Assembly (NCBI RefSeq): GCF_000327385.1
Contig: NW_008707426.1
Span: forward strand, 535,295-599,294
DNA: 64,000 bases
Direction: 5' to 3'
Source of the DNA: Lottia gigantea
Lineage: Eukaryota; Mollusca; Gastropoda; Lottiidae
Positions 21,400 to 32,217 of the stretch are shown here, in pieces. Position 1 is the first letter of the stretch. Each line of letters begins with the position of its first letter. The notes beneath the pieces were generated by a model. It ran no database searches and was not told the origin of the DNA. It worked only from the letters and a program-made list of their open reading frames with translations. The position numbers and the translations under genes were made by a program.

Positions 21400-21720
21400 G
21401 TGGACCAAAAATTCAGGTTTATTTTTGTTCTATATTACATAGCGTATTTATGGAGAGGGGGGAGGGAAGGGGGGTGCATAGCACTCCTCGTGCCAAAAAA
21501 TTTCATTGCCAAAATCACATTAGATCCACCTTCCAAGATCAGAAATTTTTTTCTAAAATCCGTAAAGGGAGCCGAGGTGCTCGAATGGTACCCCGCCAAT
21601 GAAATCCACGCTACACCAAACTTACAAAAGAATTACATTCTAAGGCTAACAGTACTATTTTGAGGTTGATTTTCCAATTCTCTTAAAAAAATATCGAAAA
21701 AATATCGGAAAACTTCTTAA
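21400..21720 (+). repeat. dispersed repeat sharing 'CTAACAGTACTATTTTGAGG'
   Basis: ACATTCTAAGGCTAACAGTA and the next bases recur at 35727-35760, followed at both sites by an AAAAA...ATTTGCTCAGACA type stretch. No coding signal; family unknown. Confidence 0.45.
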
Positions 21721-22203
21721 TTTGCTCAGACAATAACTATCGATAATTCTGCACCGTACATGGCGGCTCGCTTTTACAAATCAAGATCCCTAATAACGTG
21801 TTTCCTACTGTACATCTGCTAGTAAATTAACTCAGCATTACGAGCAAAACATGTCAGGCCAATCAGCAACTTGACAAGTTCTTCAATTAAACTTCTCGAT
21901 CATCTCATGAATGCAGAGTGGACGGAATCGGACATGTGACCCTATTAGACATGATAGGATAATACTGACAGGTCAATGTCAGATTATAACAGCTTGTCTT
22001 TAATAATACAGCCGACTTCGTGTAAAAAGATCATCATATAAACCTCTAGATTCCATGTCTGAACTTTCTCTGGTCGGGGGTTCAAATACTATAGGGATTG
22101 ATTGAACCCGTAACACACACGAACGTAGTTAACAACCATTTTGAATCTGTACCTCGACTAGTCTCAGTTAGTGCAGTAACCTGCGGAAAACAAATACACG
22201 AAG

Positions 22204-22513
22204 TTATAGGGACAGGTTTGTTATTTTCCAGGGGTTGGGTCTTGAATATTATTTGTAAATAGTCTTCAGAAGTACTAGAAATATTCAAAAATCACACAAT
22301 TCCTTCAAAATACCACAAACTATGAATTATGCTATATTTGTATAGATACTGCAGAGTGTCGAAAAAAGACGAGTCGTCATTGTAACTTTCAAACACGGAT
22401 AATTCTGGACACATGGATTTGAAGGCTCACATTTTGATGGTTAACCTGTGAACACTATTACTGATTAGCTTAGCGTACGATTGGTGAAACGGATGGCGAA
22501 TCTGTCTCATTAA
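22204..22513 (+). mobile_element. MITE family B copy
   Basis: GGGACAGGTTTGTTATTTTC, TAGTCTTCAGAAGTACTAGA, AAGACGAGTCGTCATTGTAA and GGCGAATCTGTCTCATTAA in order. Confidence 0.8.
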
Positions 22514-22808
22514 ATCTTTGTTTTGTCCTATTCATGTCCTGTTTTGCATTTACTTCTTACCGCTGTAAATTTGACAGAATTCAAATGATTTTTATAAATT
22601 AGGTTTTCGCTAAAAAAAATCTAATGTATCATCGAATAAAACATAATTAGTTTGGACAATACGACAGAAGAGAAATTCAATAGTAGAATGTGATGGAGAT
22701 AGTTGAGTTAACTAAGGTAATCAAAGAGAATTCAAGTTCACTCAGCTGGTAAATATGAGAAAAAGGTTTACCATGGAAAACATTTATTGTGCGATAATGA
22801 GTGATCGT

Positions 22809-23253
22809 GTGTATAGTGCATTATGGAGTGCCATAACAGTCACAGTCAATGGCAATGGCGGCGCTTCAAATTGGTCATTGCATAGCGAATTATGGAGAGC
22901 CATAACATCCACATTCGGTGGCGGTGTATAAAATTGGTCATTGCATAGTCCATTATGGAGAGCCATAACGGTCTCAATCAATGGCGGCGCTTCAAATTGG
23001 TCATTGCATAGCGAATTATGGAGAGCCATAACACCCACATTCGGTGGCGGTGTATAAAATTGGTCATTGCATAGTCCATTATGGAGAGCCATAACGGTCT
23101 CAATCAATGGCGGCGCTTCAAATTGGTCATTGCATAGTGCATTATGGAGAGCCATAACGGTCTCAATCAATGGCGGCGCTTCAAATTGGTCATTACATAG
23201 CGAATTATGGAGAGCCATAACGAGTCATAGTCGATGGCGGCGCATAAAACTGG
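22809..23253. repeat. 63-bp minisatellite with two alternating unit types
   Basis: Seven units (starts at 22876, 22939, 23002, 23065, 23128 and 23191, with a decayed first unit). Type 1 has CATTCGGTGGCGGTGTATAA, type 2 has CAATCAATGGCGGCGCTTCA. The order is 2,1,2,1,2,2,2-like. Because 63 is 21 codons, frames stay open on both strands (for example MALHNGLCNDQF on minus); no other coding evidence. Confidence 0.9.
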
Positions 23254-23261
23254 TCAATTTG

Positions 23262-23400
23262 AAATAGTGAATAAAATTCTTAGCTTCAGATATTTTTGAT
23301 GAATTATAAGATTTTCGTACATTTCTAGTACTTCTGAAGACTATTTACATATATTCAAGACCAAAATTAACCCTCCAAAATGGTGCTACTGTCCCTTTAA
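23262..23400 (-). mobile_element. MITE family B, end fragment
   Basis: GTACATTTCTAGTACTTCTG, AGACTATTTACATATATTCA and TGCTACTGTCCCTTTAA; abuts the 63-bp array. Confidence 0.7.
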
Positions 23401-23667
23401 GCTAAAATCGGTCACATTACGTTTAACAGTTCTAATTTCTGAAGGCTGTAGGTTTAGCTTCAAACTCAAAGTCACGTTTCGATAATTCCCATCGGAAACA
23501 ATTAAATGTAATTTATAATTTTTTTATGAAAGAAAGTGGTACGATGGAAAATCTTTATAAAAAATGTGTCAGATTAAAATGTAAAGTAAGTAACAACACT
23601 ACTTTATAATTCATTCTGAAACCTTTCGACCGCGATCAGAAGAGTTTTACCTTGATTCCAATGATTC

Positions 23668-23785
23668 TAAGAAGGTTTCTAAATTTTGTATGTGTATTGG
23701 GGACACTGACAGCACCAATTTCCAATCAGACATCTGTGGTTGACTACGTTTAGGCTACTAATCGCAAAATTTGCAAATTAACCGG
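23668..23785 (+). mobile_element. MITE family A, left-arm fragment
   Basis: GGTTTCTAAATTTTGTATGT, TGGGGACACTGACAGCACC and CAATCAGACATCTGTGGTT match the left arm; the rest is lost. Confidence 0.6.
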
Positions 23786-23949
23786 AAGTACTAACATCGA
23801 AACCGGAAGTGGTGCAAACAAATTTTACGGTGCAAATTATTATTATTTTTTTGTTGCCCTTGCCGTCTGTCTTTACCAAATAAATCAGACAAATAGCTCC
23901 CAAATTAACCTTTTTGATAAATTTCCCCGAAAAAAGTCGGACGTAAACC

Positions 23950-24345
23950 TCCATTTCATTCAAATGGTCAAGGTCTTCTAGTAGGTTCAGAATCATCTTT
24001 CTCGCTAACCTGAAGGTCCAGGGTTCAATTCTGGCATAGGTCGAGAAAATACCTTCGGAATTTTCAACCCGGTTTCCCCCTGTCAGTGATGCAGGTGAAA
24101 GGGGCTGACATAGAAAAAGCACTTGTCGTTCGGATGGGACAATAAACCGAGGCCCCTTGTGCTACAGACAGTGTACATTAAAGATCCCTCGACGATTGGA
24201 AATCGACAAAGAGTAGACTTATGCCGCTGTCCTGGCAAAATTTCCCTCATTGCACACTGCATGGTGTTGTCTGTCTTCATTAGCCTAAATAGATGTAGAA
24301 AAGTAGGACGTAAAACTCCATTAATTTCATTTCATTTCTAGCAGG
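23950..24345 (+). mobile_element. SINE, longest copy, tRNA-like head
   Basis: Roughly 390 bp. The head has AATGGTCAAGGTCTTCTAG, an A-box-like start, and GGTCCAGGGTTCAATTCTGG, which contains a B-box (GGTTCAATTC), followed by AATACCTTCGGAATTTTCAA. The body has TCAGTGATGCAGGTGAAAGG, GACAATAAACCGAGGCCCC and CTGTCCTGGCAAAATTTCCC. The tail is GTAGGACGTAAAACTCCATT then ATTTCATTTC repeats. It is the reference copy for the others in this window. Confidence 0.85.
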
Positions 24346-24599
24346 TCATCAAACTGTCCTAGAATCAAAACCCACGAGCGCAATTTTTCATGATAGATAC
24401 AGAGATCAAAATAGATAAAAAAATATCAAAGCGACATATTGAAGACCTACTCGTATAGAATATAGCCTTAAAAGGCTTTTCGTGTCGTTATATGTCATGT
24501 TTTTAAAGAGATAACATTAACAATTGTAAGGGTGGGTTTAAAATCCCAAACGCCCTACCGCTCTAACCGCTAATAAAAGTATTGTATATTATAAGGATT

Positions 24600-25450
24600 T
24601 ATTTTATATTTTGCATTGAAATTCGATTATAATTGTTTGGATCATGCTTTAAATCAGAAAAAAAGTCTCTTGCAATAAAAGAAAGATTGATTTGTTTCGT
24701 TTCATCTTTAAAAAATCTGTTCAGCCTGAAACAACGTCTAAGGGATATCTCTCTGCAAGATTGGCATAGTTACATGTCCGAATCCCCAAAATGTGAATTA
24801 TATTGTAAAATAAAACCAAGTATATATTGTGAGCCTTATTTATATAGCTCCATGTGTTAGTCGTTACGGTTTAGTTTAGCAAACCTAAGATGTTCAACGC
24901 ATATTCTTGAGATTGAAAATGGTCTTCGGCATGGTATATTAAGACAAAACAGATTATGCAAATTATGTAATTATAAAGCTATTGAAAATGAATTACATTT
25001 TATTTTGATATGTCCAATGTTATCTGATCTAAGACGTAATTTTATTCCCTCATATTACTGTAATCATCCAACTGATACAAATTTACATCAGTTATTTCGT
25101 TCCGAAAATCAATTGACTGTGTATAACCTGGCTATTTATATAAAAAGAGCAATGGGCATAAGAAATGAAATGTTGAGTGTCTAAGGGTTACAATTATTCT
25201 TACTTTAATTATTTTGAAAATACAGCTTTAAACAAATATGGCATTGCAGTTTAAATATGATACATTCGTTTATCAGTTCACCTACTAACTTAATGATTTA
25301 TATATATATTTTTATTTGTTTAATTATAAAACATCGAATATTGTACATAATTATATTGTAAACTATGAACTGTATATATATTAGTGAACTATAGGCTTTT
25401 TGCCTTATGGTCAAATAAATAAAATTATTATTATTATTATATATATATAT
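24600..25450 (+). mobile_element. LINE 3' end, 5'-truncated
   Basis: The C-terminal part of a non-LTR retrotransposon ORF2 reads in one frame from 24633 to a stop at 25182-25184, broken once by TAG at 24858-24860. The end has a zinc-binding motif LCKLCNYKAIENELHFILIC (Cys-x2-Cys ... His-x5-Cys), followed by LRRNF and a YIKRAMGIRNEM tail, typical of mollusc LINE C-termini. The 3' UTR ends GGTCAAATAAATAAAATTAT and then an ATT/TAT repeat. The clade (CR1- or Jockey-like) cannot be settled from this part. Non-functional. Confidence 0.75.
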
Positions 25451-25479
25451 ATACAAAATCTGTGATTCCATAATATTAA

Positions 25480-25606
25480 CGTCACAAAAATTTTCTCCAA
25501 TAGAAATGTTTCGTTTCGTAGTATGAAATCTGCGATCCTTCAATTAAACAATACTAATTTTAGTGGTGGGCGGTTGGCCTTTAGGGCGGTTGGGATTTAA
25601 AACCCA
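25480..25606 (-). repeat. reverse copy of 'GGTGGGTTTTAAATCCCAAC' repeat
   Basis: GTTTCGTTTCGTAGTATGAA and GTTGGGATTTAAAACCCACC are the reverse complement of 13943-14055. A partial forward copy at 24530-24556 lies on the other side of the LINE. Confidence 0.6.
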
Positions 25607-26084
25607 CCCCAATTGAAAGGCTCACTGGCACAATTCTCAAATAATTCTATATATTACAACATCTTTTTACTTGACACAATTATAGAGAGGGGTCATACGT
25701 CTCATTTAATTAACTTGGACAGCTTAATACGATTTGGTGGACAGATTGGAATTTGTTGAAATCAGCAGGGAAAAGGCTAGCTATTATAAAATCAGACGTT
25801 TACGAACTGATTATAAGGACTTGGTGAGTTTTAACTAGGCAGGGGACAGACAATTTTAACTCATGAGTGGGTGTTTCTACCGCCGGGAGGGTTTGGAGGC
25901 GGTGGTCACATTCACAAAGAGAAACTCGACCTACGCCTACCTACCACATCAAAATTGCATTGAAAACTGGAATTTGTTCTGCCCACTTGCAAAGAACGAC
26001 ACAAACGAAGTGAAATGGGAGTTAACGACCTTCTTTTCAGCACGATGTGCGCAATGAAGGCAGCTAGAGACTCCTCGACATCCA

Positions 26085-26182
26085 ATAGACCGAAGCATCT
26101 GCCTCTATTCTATCCCCTGATAGATATTTTGGAACTGTCATAATATCTATCAGAGAAAAGGGGCAGATATTTCGGACTAGAC
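26085..26182. repeat. short foldback repeat
   Basis: GACCGAAGCATCTGCCTCTA at the left pairs with GGGGCAGATATTTCGGACTA at the right; the inner arms CTGATAGATATTTTGGAA and ATAATATCTATCAGAG also pair. Confidence 0.65.
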
Positions 26183-26412
26183 TTTCAACCGTTGAAGTGC
26201 CAAGAAGTGCTAGCAAAAACAAATGATTGTAAACCTGATGGGCAAAAAGACCAATGACCGTTCTCATCTCGATTAGAGCTCGACCTTCAAAGGAGCATTA
26301 TCGGAAAATTTAAAAGTATCTGAAAATAAACCACAATTTTTTTTTCAAATCGCCATATTGCGAAAAAAGTTATGCAGCCTTATTCTTCCTCGCTATTGGG
26401 ATAGGGTCTCTG

Positions 26413-26700
26413 AAGGGACAGGTTCGACATCCCTTTGACCAATCGTTAACTGAGTTAGTCAGTAAAAGTCAGAATTATTCGAGATTGAAAGTTAAAAACA
26501 CGATTCGTCTTTTCTTGAGACTCCGCATATAGAAAAGACATCTATAGAAATAGAAATTCCTAGTTTGGGGTATTTAATGAAGGAATTGTGCGATTTTTGT
26601 ACATTTCTAGTACATGTACTTCTAAATACGATTTAAATACGATTTACGTATTTACAAGAACCAAGCTCAACCCATAAAAATGGCGAACTGGAGCCTTTCA
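26413..26700 (-). mobile_element. MITE family B copy
   Basis: AAGGGACAGGTTCGACATCC, ACGATTCGTCTTTTCTTGAG, TTGTACATTTCTAGTACATG and AAAATGGCGAACTGGAGCC in order. Confidence 0.75.
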
Positions 26701-26789
26701 CCATATTGGTTAAAGGGTTTAGTTTCATTTAATTTTTCAATTAAGTATATAAGTTGATAAAAAACTTCCTTACTACGATATATCATCTT

Positions 26790-27118
26790 TTAAAGGGACA
26801 GTTGCGATATTTTCGGGGGTTAATTTGGGTCTTGAATATATGTAGATAGTATACAGAAGCACTAAAACTGCACGAAATTCGCATAATCCCTTCAAATATA
26901 CATTTAACTGGGAATTTCACTTTTTTGTATAATAATATCTTTTCTATAAACGGTGTAGTCTCGAGAAAAGACGAGTCGTCATTATTACTTTCAAACGCGC
27001 ATAATTCTGAACACATGTGGATTTTAAGGCTCAAATTTCGACGGTGAGCTGTGAATACTATTACTGATAAGCTTAGCTAGACAGTTCTGAGACTAAGGTA
27101 CGATTGGTCAAATAAGTG
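26790..27118 (+). mobile_element. MITE family B copy
   Basis: TTAAAGGGACAGTTGCGATA, GGGTCTTGAATATATGTAGA, AAGACGAGTCGTCATTATTA, GACGGTGAGCTGTGAATAC and GGTACGATTGGTCAAA. The last bases of the right end are lost. Lies head to head with the previous copy. Confidence 0.8.
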
Positions 27119-27693
27119 TTCACCACCCTTTCAACAAAGCCCCGGGGTTGTAGAGTTTTACAAATTAACTGATAACCAGGGTAAAGACCTTTCGCCACCA
27201 AAATTACTGTATGTTTCACTCTAATGATGTAAAGGCTAATTAGTGCCCTCAGAGCAGTGCTTGACAACATCAATGAGATCATGCCTCCCCAAAAGAGTTC
27301 TTCTAAATTTATTCCTTCCCAAAATAAATCAGTCATTTTGAAACGCATTTCACTTGAATTATATATTCAATGATTAACCATGAATTGATATAAAATCCTA
27401 CTCGTTGATCTTCCAATGAAAATCCTCCCTTGTTGAAAAGCACTGCGTTAGAGGATTCCCTATAATCTTAGGTTTGTAATGTCGATCCCTTTATTCATTT
27501 TCTTTCTCGACATAAGCAAAAAGGTTTATAAGAAAAGCAAAACCATAATCTATTTGGAAACGAAATTTCACCAAAATTTGAGACACTTGTTAAAGATCTA
27601 AGGATTTGCTTTCAAATTTTTAGCAGAGAAAATGTTTACTGCTCAAAATACAATTAATAGAGCAAAATACAAATGATTTCAGTCCAATTTCCT

Positions 27694-27918
27694 CTGACAT
27701 GGAAAAAGCGTCTAGTCGTTCGGATGGGACAATAAACTGAGGCTACATGCTGTGCACGTTAAAGATCCCTCGACAGTTGGAAATAAAAAAAGAGCGAGTT
27801 AATGCCACTGACCTGGAAAAATTTCCCTCATTACACCCTGCATGGCTTTGCCCATCTTCATTAGCCCACATGATGCTGAAAAGTAGGACGTAAAACTCCA
27901 TTCATTTCATATTTCATT
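27694..27918 (+). mobile_element. SINE copy, 5'-truncated
   Basis: TGACATGGAAAAAGCGTCTA, GTTCGGATGGGACAATAAAC, AAAGATCCCTCGACAGTTGG and GTAGGACGTAAAACTCCATT with an ATTTCAT tail. Ends about 230 bp before the GPCR gene. Confidence 0.85.
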
Positions 27919-28148
27919 CAGTTATCCTCGGGTGAGAAAATCTACGATAAATCACCTTAATGGGGTCAACATTTAAGATACACGTGCATCATAATCCGAA
28001 ACCAACCGACAACCGTCCAAATATCCACCAGAAGCTGAAGTAGAGACTGATAATTCGGTCTAATGAATCTACCAAAATCTTTCCAAAATCATCATAAAAA
28101 TAAAAAGTTAACTGTAATCTTTATCATTTCAGGAACGGGAGTGACGTC

Positions 28149-29267
28149 ATGGAACCATTCAACTTATCGCTATTGAACGAGACTGAACTCTTTCCGGTGA
28201 CGAGTGATTATTATGACAATATGATGCATGCCGCTGACACCATCAAGAAATATTACATGTGGGTCATATTTGCAGTGGGGTTCCCCGGAAATCTCGCAAG
28301 CATTGTTACTATTTTAAGAATGAAACCGCTGACGTCGATCACGTGTTACGTGGCGTTGCTAGCCGTGGTGGACAATCTGACACTTGTCATCAAGTTGTGT
28401 CACCTGATTTTACAAGATTACGATTTGAAAACTATGTCTGATACGGAATGCAAATTATTTGTGTTTCTGGGGAATGTGTTTTTGACTTACGCTAGTTGGA
28501 TTCTGGTTGCTATGGCAATGGAGAGATTTGTAGCAGTGTGGTATCCACTAAAACTTGGCATGAATTGGAATATGAAAAAGTCGTTCATCTCGATGTCGGC
28601 CATCTTTGTTCTTATCACGGCAGTATACCTGCACCTGCTGTGGACAATGACGTCATATTACGGCAGCTGTGAAATTTCCGAGAAATATCACAATTTCTTC
28701 TTTATGGAAGTCTGGCACTGGATAAGCGCGAGTTTGTACGCATTTCTACCCTGTTTCTTGTTGTTTCTGTTTAACGTCTTGATAATCGTGGGTATCCGGA
28801 AGTCAGCAACAGAACACAAGTCTTTAACATCCAGTACCAGTTCCACATCTCCCACAACTCATCGCGACGTCACTATAATGCTACTTGTCGTGTCTATAGT
28901 CTTTTTGATCCTTACTACACCTATCTCTATCTACATTCTTCTTGGACAATCGTGGCTACCTCGTCGCTTTAGTGATGAAATGGCACAGAAGTATTTATTC
29001 AGACAGATAGCCTATATATTTTGTGATTCGAATCACGCCATCAATTTTTTCTTGTACTTTTTAACAGCCCGAAGATTCCGTTTACATTTTCATGAGGTTT
29101 ATAAATGTAGATCGGCGTCATCAACGGACACAGTTCTCTTACGGAACCGATCATATCGCTTTACTACTAAGTTTAGCACAAACCAGGGAACGCGCATGCT
29201 CGATGACACAGATACATTTTCGGCCTCGAGACAATATTCGTTTAGTTATAATCAACGCCCCAAATAA
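28149..29267 (+). CDS. orphan class A GPCR (neuropeptide-receptor type)
   Basis: 372 aa, seven membrane segments at about 37-58, 65-88, 102-124, 146-166, 192-216, 241-264 and 284-306, so a plasma-membrane G-protein-coupled receptor. TM1 has GFPGN, TM2 has LLAVVDN with the sodium-site Asp75, and the extracellular disulfide pair is probably Cys101 and Cys174. The DRY position reads MERF (124-127), TM6 lacks the CWxP motif (VFLILTTP), and TM7 reads NFFLY in place of NPxxY. N-glycosylation sites lie at Asn5 and Asn10. Such variants are common in the peptide receptors expanded in molluscs and annelids; the ligand is unknown. The coding region is a single exon. A splice acceptor TTATCATTTCAG ends at 28132, 16 bp before the ATG, so a 5' UTR intron is likely. 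AATAAA at 29321-29326. Confidence 0.88.
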   Translation: MEPFNLSLLNETELFPVTSDYYDNMMHAADTIKKYYMWVIFAVGFPGNLASIVTILRMKPLTSITCYVALLAVVDNLTLVIKLCHLILQDYDLKTMSDTECKLFVFLGNVFLTYASWILVAMAMERFVAVWYPLKLGMNWNMKKSFISMSAIFVLITAVYLHLLWTMTSYYGSCEISEKYHNFFFMEVWHWISASLYAFLPCFLLFLFNVLIIVGIRKSATEHKSLTSSTSSTSPTTHRDVTIMLLVVSIVFLILTTPISIYILLGQSWLPRRFSDEMAQKYLFRQIAYIFCDSNHAINFFLYFLTARRFRLHFHEVYKCRSASSTDTVLLRNRSYRFTTKFSTNQGTRMLDDTDTFSASRQYSFSYNQRPK

Positions 29268-29320
29268 CTTGACGTCATCGTTCATAATGATATTTTATAT
29301 TAGATTTATAAGGCTGTGTA

Positions 29321-29326
29321 AATAAA
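29321..29326 (+). promoter_or_regulatory. poly(A) signal of GPCR gene
   Basis: AATAAA 54 bases after the stop codon, in GTGTAAATAAAATATTATG. Confidence 0.65.
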
Positions 29327-29510
29327 ATATTATGTGATTTTCATTCGGTTTTAATTTCATTTATTTTATTTTATTTTATTTTTAGACCAGATCCCCCGCT
29401 ATAAATCTTTAACATGTTCAATAATAAAGATGAAATGCATTAGAAGACATGATAAATTTCAGGCAATCTAATTAAAATTTCGTTACGTTATAAATATTTT
29501 TTTTATATCT

Positions 29511-29780
29511 GTCTCCATTGTAATCTAATGAGATTTAAACCACGTCCACGTAGTGGTCACGTTTCAAGCTATTTATAGCAGACAATCACTTGTCACTCTC
29601 CCGCCTATCACATTTACAAGGAAATACCGACAGTCTCATAATCTCATTGTTCACGTCGCTCTACTTTGGGTTTCGCTATCCCAAAATGCACAGTCGACAT
29701 TTTGATACATTTTGACATCCTGCATGAAGCGCTGTGATTGGTTGAAATGAATGTCAACGGTAGCCCAACGCGACATTGTT
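29511..29780 (-). mobile_element. MITE family G, inverted partner of 30354-30650
   Basis: GTCTCCATTGTAATCTAATG at the left end; then GCAGACAATCAC, GGTTTCGCTATCCC, GCGCTGTGATTGG and TGAATGTCAACGG, each the complement of a stretch in the downstream copy. The right end is lost. Confidence 0.65.
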
Positions 29781-30353
29781 TTTTCGTTTTTTTTTTTTAG
29801 ATTACATTGGAAATATAATAACAAAACGAAAATGTAATCAAGTTTCAAATAGATTTAATTTTAGCCGGGGGGGGTCTGGGCAATAGCTCTTAGAGACTGA
29901 TTTAGTTACGGGCCTGGGAACGAGTTATCAAATTTCACTTAAACGCAAAGGAGACATAATTTCATCATAAATTCGAAATCCATTATTAGAAAAAATACGC
30001 AACTACATGACAAGATTTCAAATTCCATAATGCGCTTTTTCTACATTAGAGATGAAAGCATACAATACTTTGTGAAATATGCAATGCTGCAGTTTAAAAG
30101 ATGTTCCAAATTGAAAAAAAAATCAAGCTCTCTATATATTAAGTTTGTATATAGTGATAAAGCTAGTTTGAAATCAATAAAGGCTACATTACCCAATTAG
30201 TTTTAAAACTAAACAAATAGCAAATAAAGAGAGTTAACATTTACATTGTTTTAGAACTTTGTCACGCTGCATTGTGTTTTCAATAAATTTCTCTTTAAGT
30301 CAACAAGCTTCGAAACACAAATTTTACTATTTACTTTTGTTATTCTGTTTGTC

Positions 30354-30650
30354 GGTCTCCATTGTAATCTAATGAAATTTATACCAGTGACGTGTACTGT
30401 TGACATTCATTTCTACCAATCACAGCGCATTTTGCAGAATCTGTGTCTAAATATTGACTATGAATTGTGGGATAGCGAAACCAAAAGTAGAATGATATAT
30501 AACCAATGAGATTATGAGATTGCCGATACTCGCTTGCAAAAGTGATTCAGTTTGGCGGTAGAGTGGTGCGTGATTGTCTGCTATAGCTGGCTTGAAACGT
30601 CGTCAGTACGTGACCTTGGTATAAATCTCGTTAGATTACAATGGAGACCG
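30354..30650 (+). mobile_element. MITE family G, TIR-bounded copy
   Basis: CGGTCTCCATTGTAATCTAA at the left and TTAGATTACAATGGAGACCG at the right form an almost perfect terminal inverted repeat extending to TTTATACCA/TGGTATAAA. About 297 bp, non-coding. A short piece of the same end lies at 44586-44620. Confidence 0.75.
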
Positions 30651-30784
30651 TTAAAAAGAATAATAACGAAGCCAAATAATATTAATTTAATTGGCTCTAG
30701 CTAGCGACTTTTATTTCAGTACTAAGGCGATCATGAAAGGTTCTCAGGTGTCATTGAACCATGTAGCCTAATCAACTTATCAGT

Positions 30785-31105
30785 CTAATTGGAATTTGAT
30801 CCAACTTTTGTTTCGTTTTTTTCTTAGTTTTTACTTTTCGTGTAGCCACATCAGAGTAGATTCAAACGACAGGAATCTTGAACATTCGTCAAAATAATCC
30901 TTTGACCTATTCTGCTTTAACCAATCAAGTTTATGCGTTGGCGTTTGTGAAAGAATGAATGAATTTAATTGGTTAAAGAAGTTCTCAGATTAGGTCAAAA
31001 GGTTATTTTGACGATTGTCCAAGATTCCGGTTGTTAGATCCTACTCTGAAGTGGCTACACAAAAAATATGAACTAATAAAAAACGAAACAAATGTTGGGT
31101 TTAAT
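30785..31105. mobile_element. foldback MITE (family F), complete
   Basis: TTTTGTTTCGTTTTTTTCTT and TGTAGCCACATCAGAGTAGA at the left pair with CTACTCTGAAGTGGCTACAC and AAAAAACGAAACAAATGTT at the right. The inner arms carry TTGAACATTCGTCAAAATAA and its complement. Confidence 0.75.
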
Positions 31106-31284
31106 TTTTACTGGCCTGTCAGCTAATTATAGTTAGCTATAGTTAGAGTTATAGTTATAGACAATTCGTATGCAAGACATTAATGAAAAAGTAAGGTATC
31201 ATCAAAAGCGACACATTGTCTTGTTCTAAAGGGATCCACAACGAAAATGATTAGCAGTGCCTTTGCATGAATATAGATATTGAC

Positions 31285-31535
31285 TAAATGAAATGAATGG
31301 AGTTTTATGTCCTACTTTTCTGCACCATGTGGGCTAATGAAGACAGACATCATCATGCAGGGTGCAATGAGAGACATTTTGCCAGGACAGCGGCATTAGC
31401 CTGCTCTTTTTCGATATCCAACTGACGAGGGATCTTCAACGTACACAGCCTGTAGTACACTGGCCTCGGTTTATTGCCACACCCGAACGACTAGACGCTT
31501 TTTCCATGGTAGCCCCTCTTACATACATCACTGAG
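31285..31535 (-). mobile_element. SINE, minus-strand copy
   Basis: AATGGAGTTTTATGTCCTAC, GCCAGGACAGCGGCATTAGC, GGCCTCGGTTTATTGCCACA and ACATACATCACTGA in reverse family order. Useful reference for the SINE-tail satellite at 18208. Confidence 0.85.
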
Positions 31536-31835
31536 TTGATAAGTCCAATAATTTGAAAACCCTCGAGCTGATCTCTTAATGCAAACTTCAATGACAGCAC
31601 GACAATATTAGCTTCTACCACTTTCTATATTAACATACACAAAGACGTGGCTTTTATGATATGAATTTATTGCGAAGCACACCCTTAGCCAGATTTGATT
31701 GTTTGGAGGGGCGATAATATATCAAGAGGGGCAATGATGTATAGTGATTAGTTGCAGTAATAGAATTGGTCGGTTGTCGGATTTTTTTCAGGGGGAATTC
31801 ATTTTTTCGGGATGGCATTGCACCCCTTCATCACG

Positions 31836-31979
31836 TCAATGACGTCATCAAACACTGGTTAAAGTGGAATTGCGGGAACCACAGATGTCTGATCGAAAAT
31901 TGGAATGGCGCAAATTGATGATATCAGTGTCCCCAATACATATAAAAAATTTAGAAAATCTCTTTACAATCTCTTTAAT
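31836..31979 (+). mobile_element. MITE family A, right half
   Basis: AATGACGTCATCAAACACTG, CACAGATGTCTGATCGAAAA and CTCTTTACAATCTCTTTAA. The left arm is absent. Confidence 0.75.
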
Positions 31980-32217
31980 AAGATATCTTGATATCTGTAG
32001 GAGTAACTATCGGAGGCCAGATACAAAAAGTCATGTTCGGGTCCTCATGGACTCGAAGACAAGACAGTCGTGTCGTATCATAAATAATTACAATCAGTGT
32101 TCATCTGTCATCGTATAGAGGTAATTACTAGATTATTAGACACGACGAGTCTGGTATTTCATCGAATTAATTCACCCTGATTATTCCTCGACTGGTTGAT
32201 TTAAACATAGCTTCTTT

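Noticed and set aside
22809-23253. CRISPR-like array
   Set aside because: Units are contiguous with no unique spacers, and the context is an animal genome; it is a minisatellite. The same applies to the arrays at 59791, 45001 and 63405.
23950-24060. tRNA gene
   Set aside because: A/B-box-like blocks are present but no cloverleaf or mature tRNA ends; it is the head of a SINE.
25863-26057. 64-codon ORF starting MSGCFYRREG
   Set aside because: No recognisable domain, no splice or poly(A) support, and surrounded by repeats.
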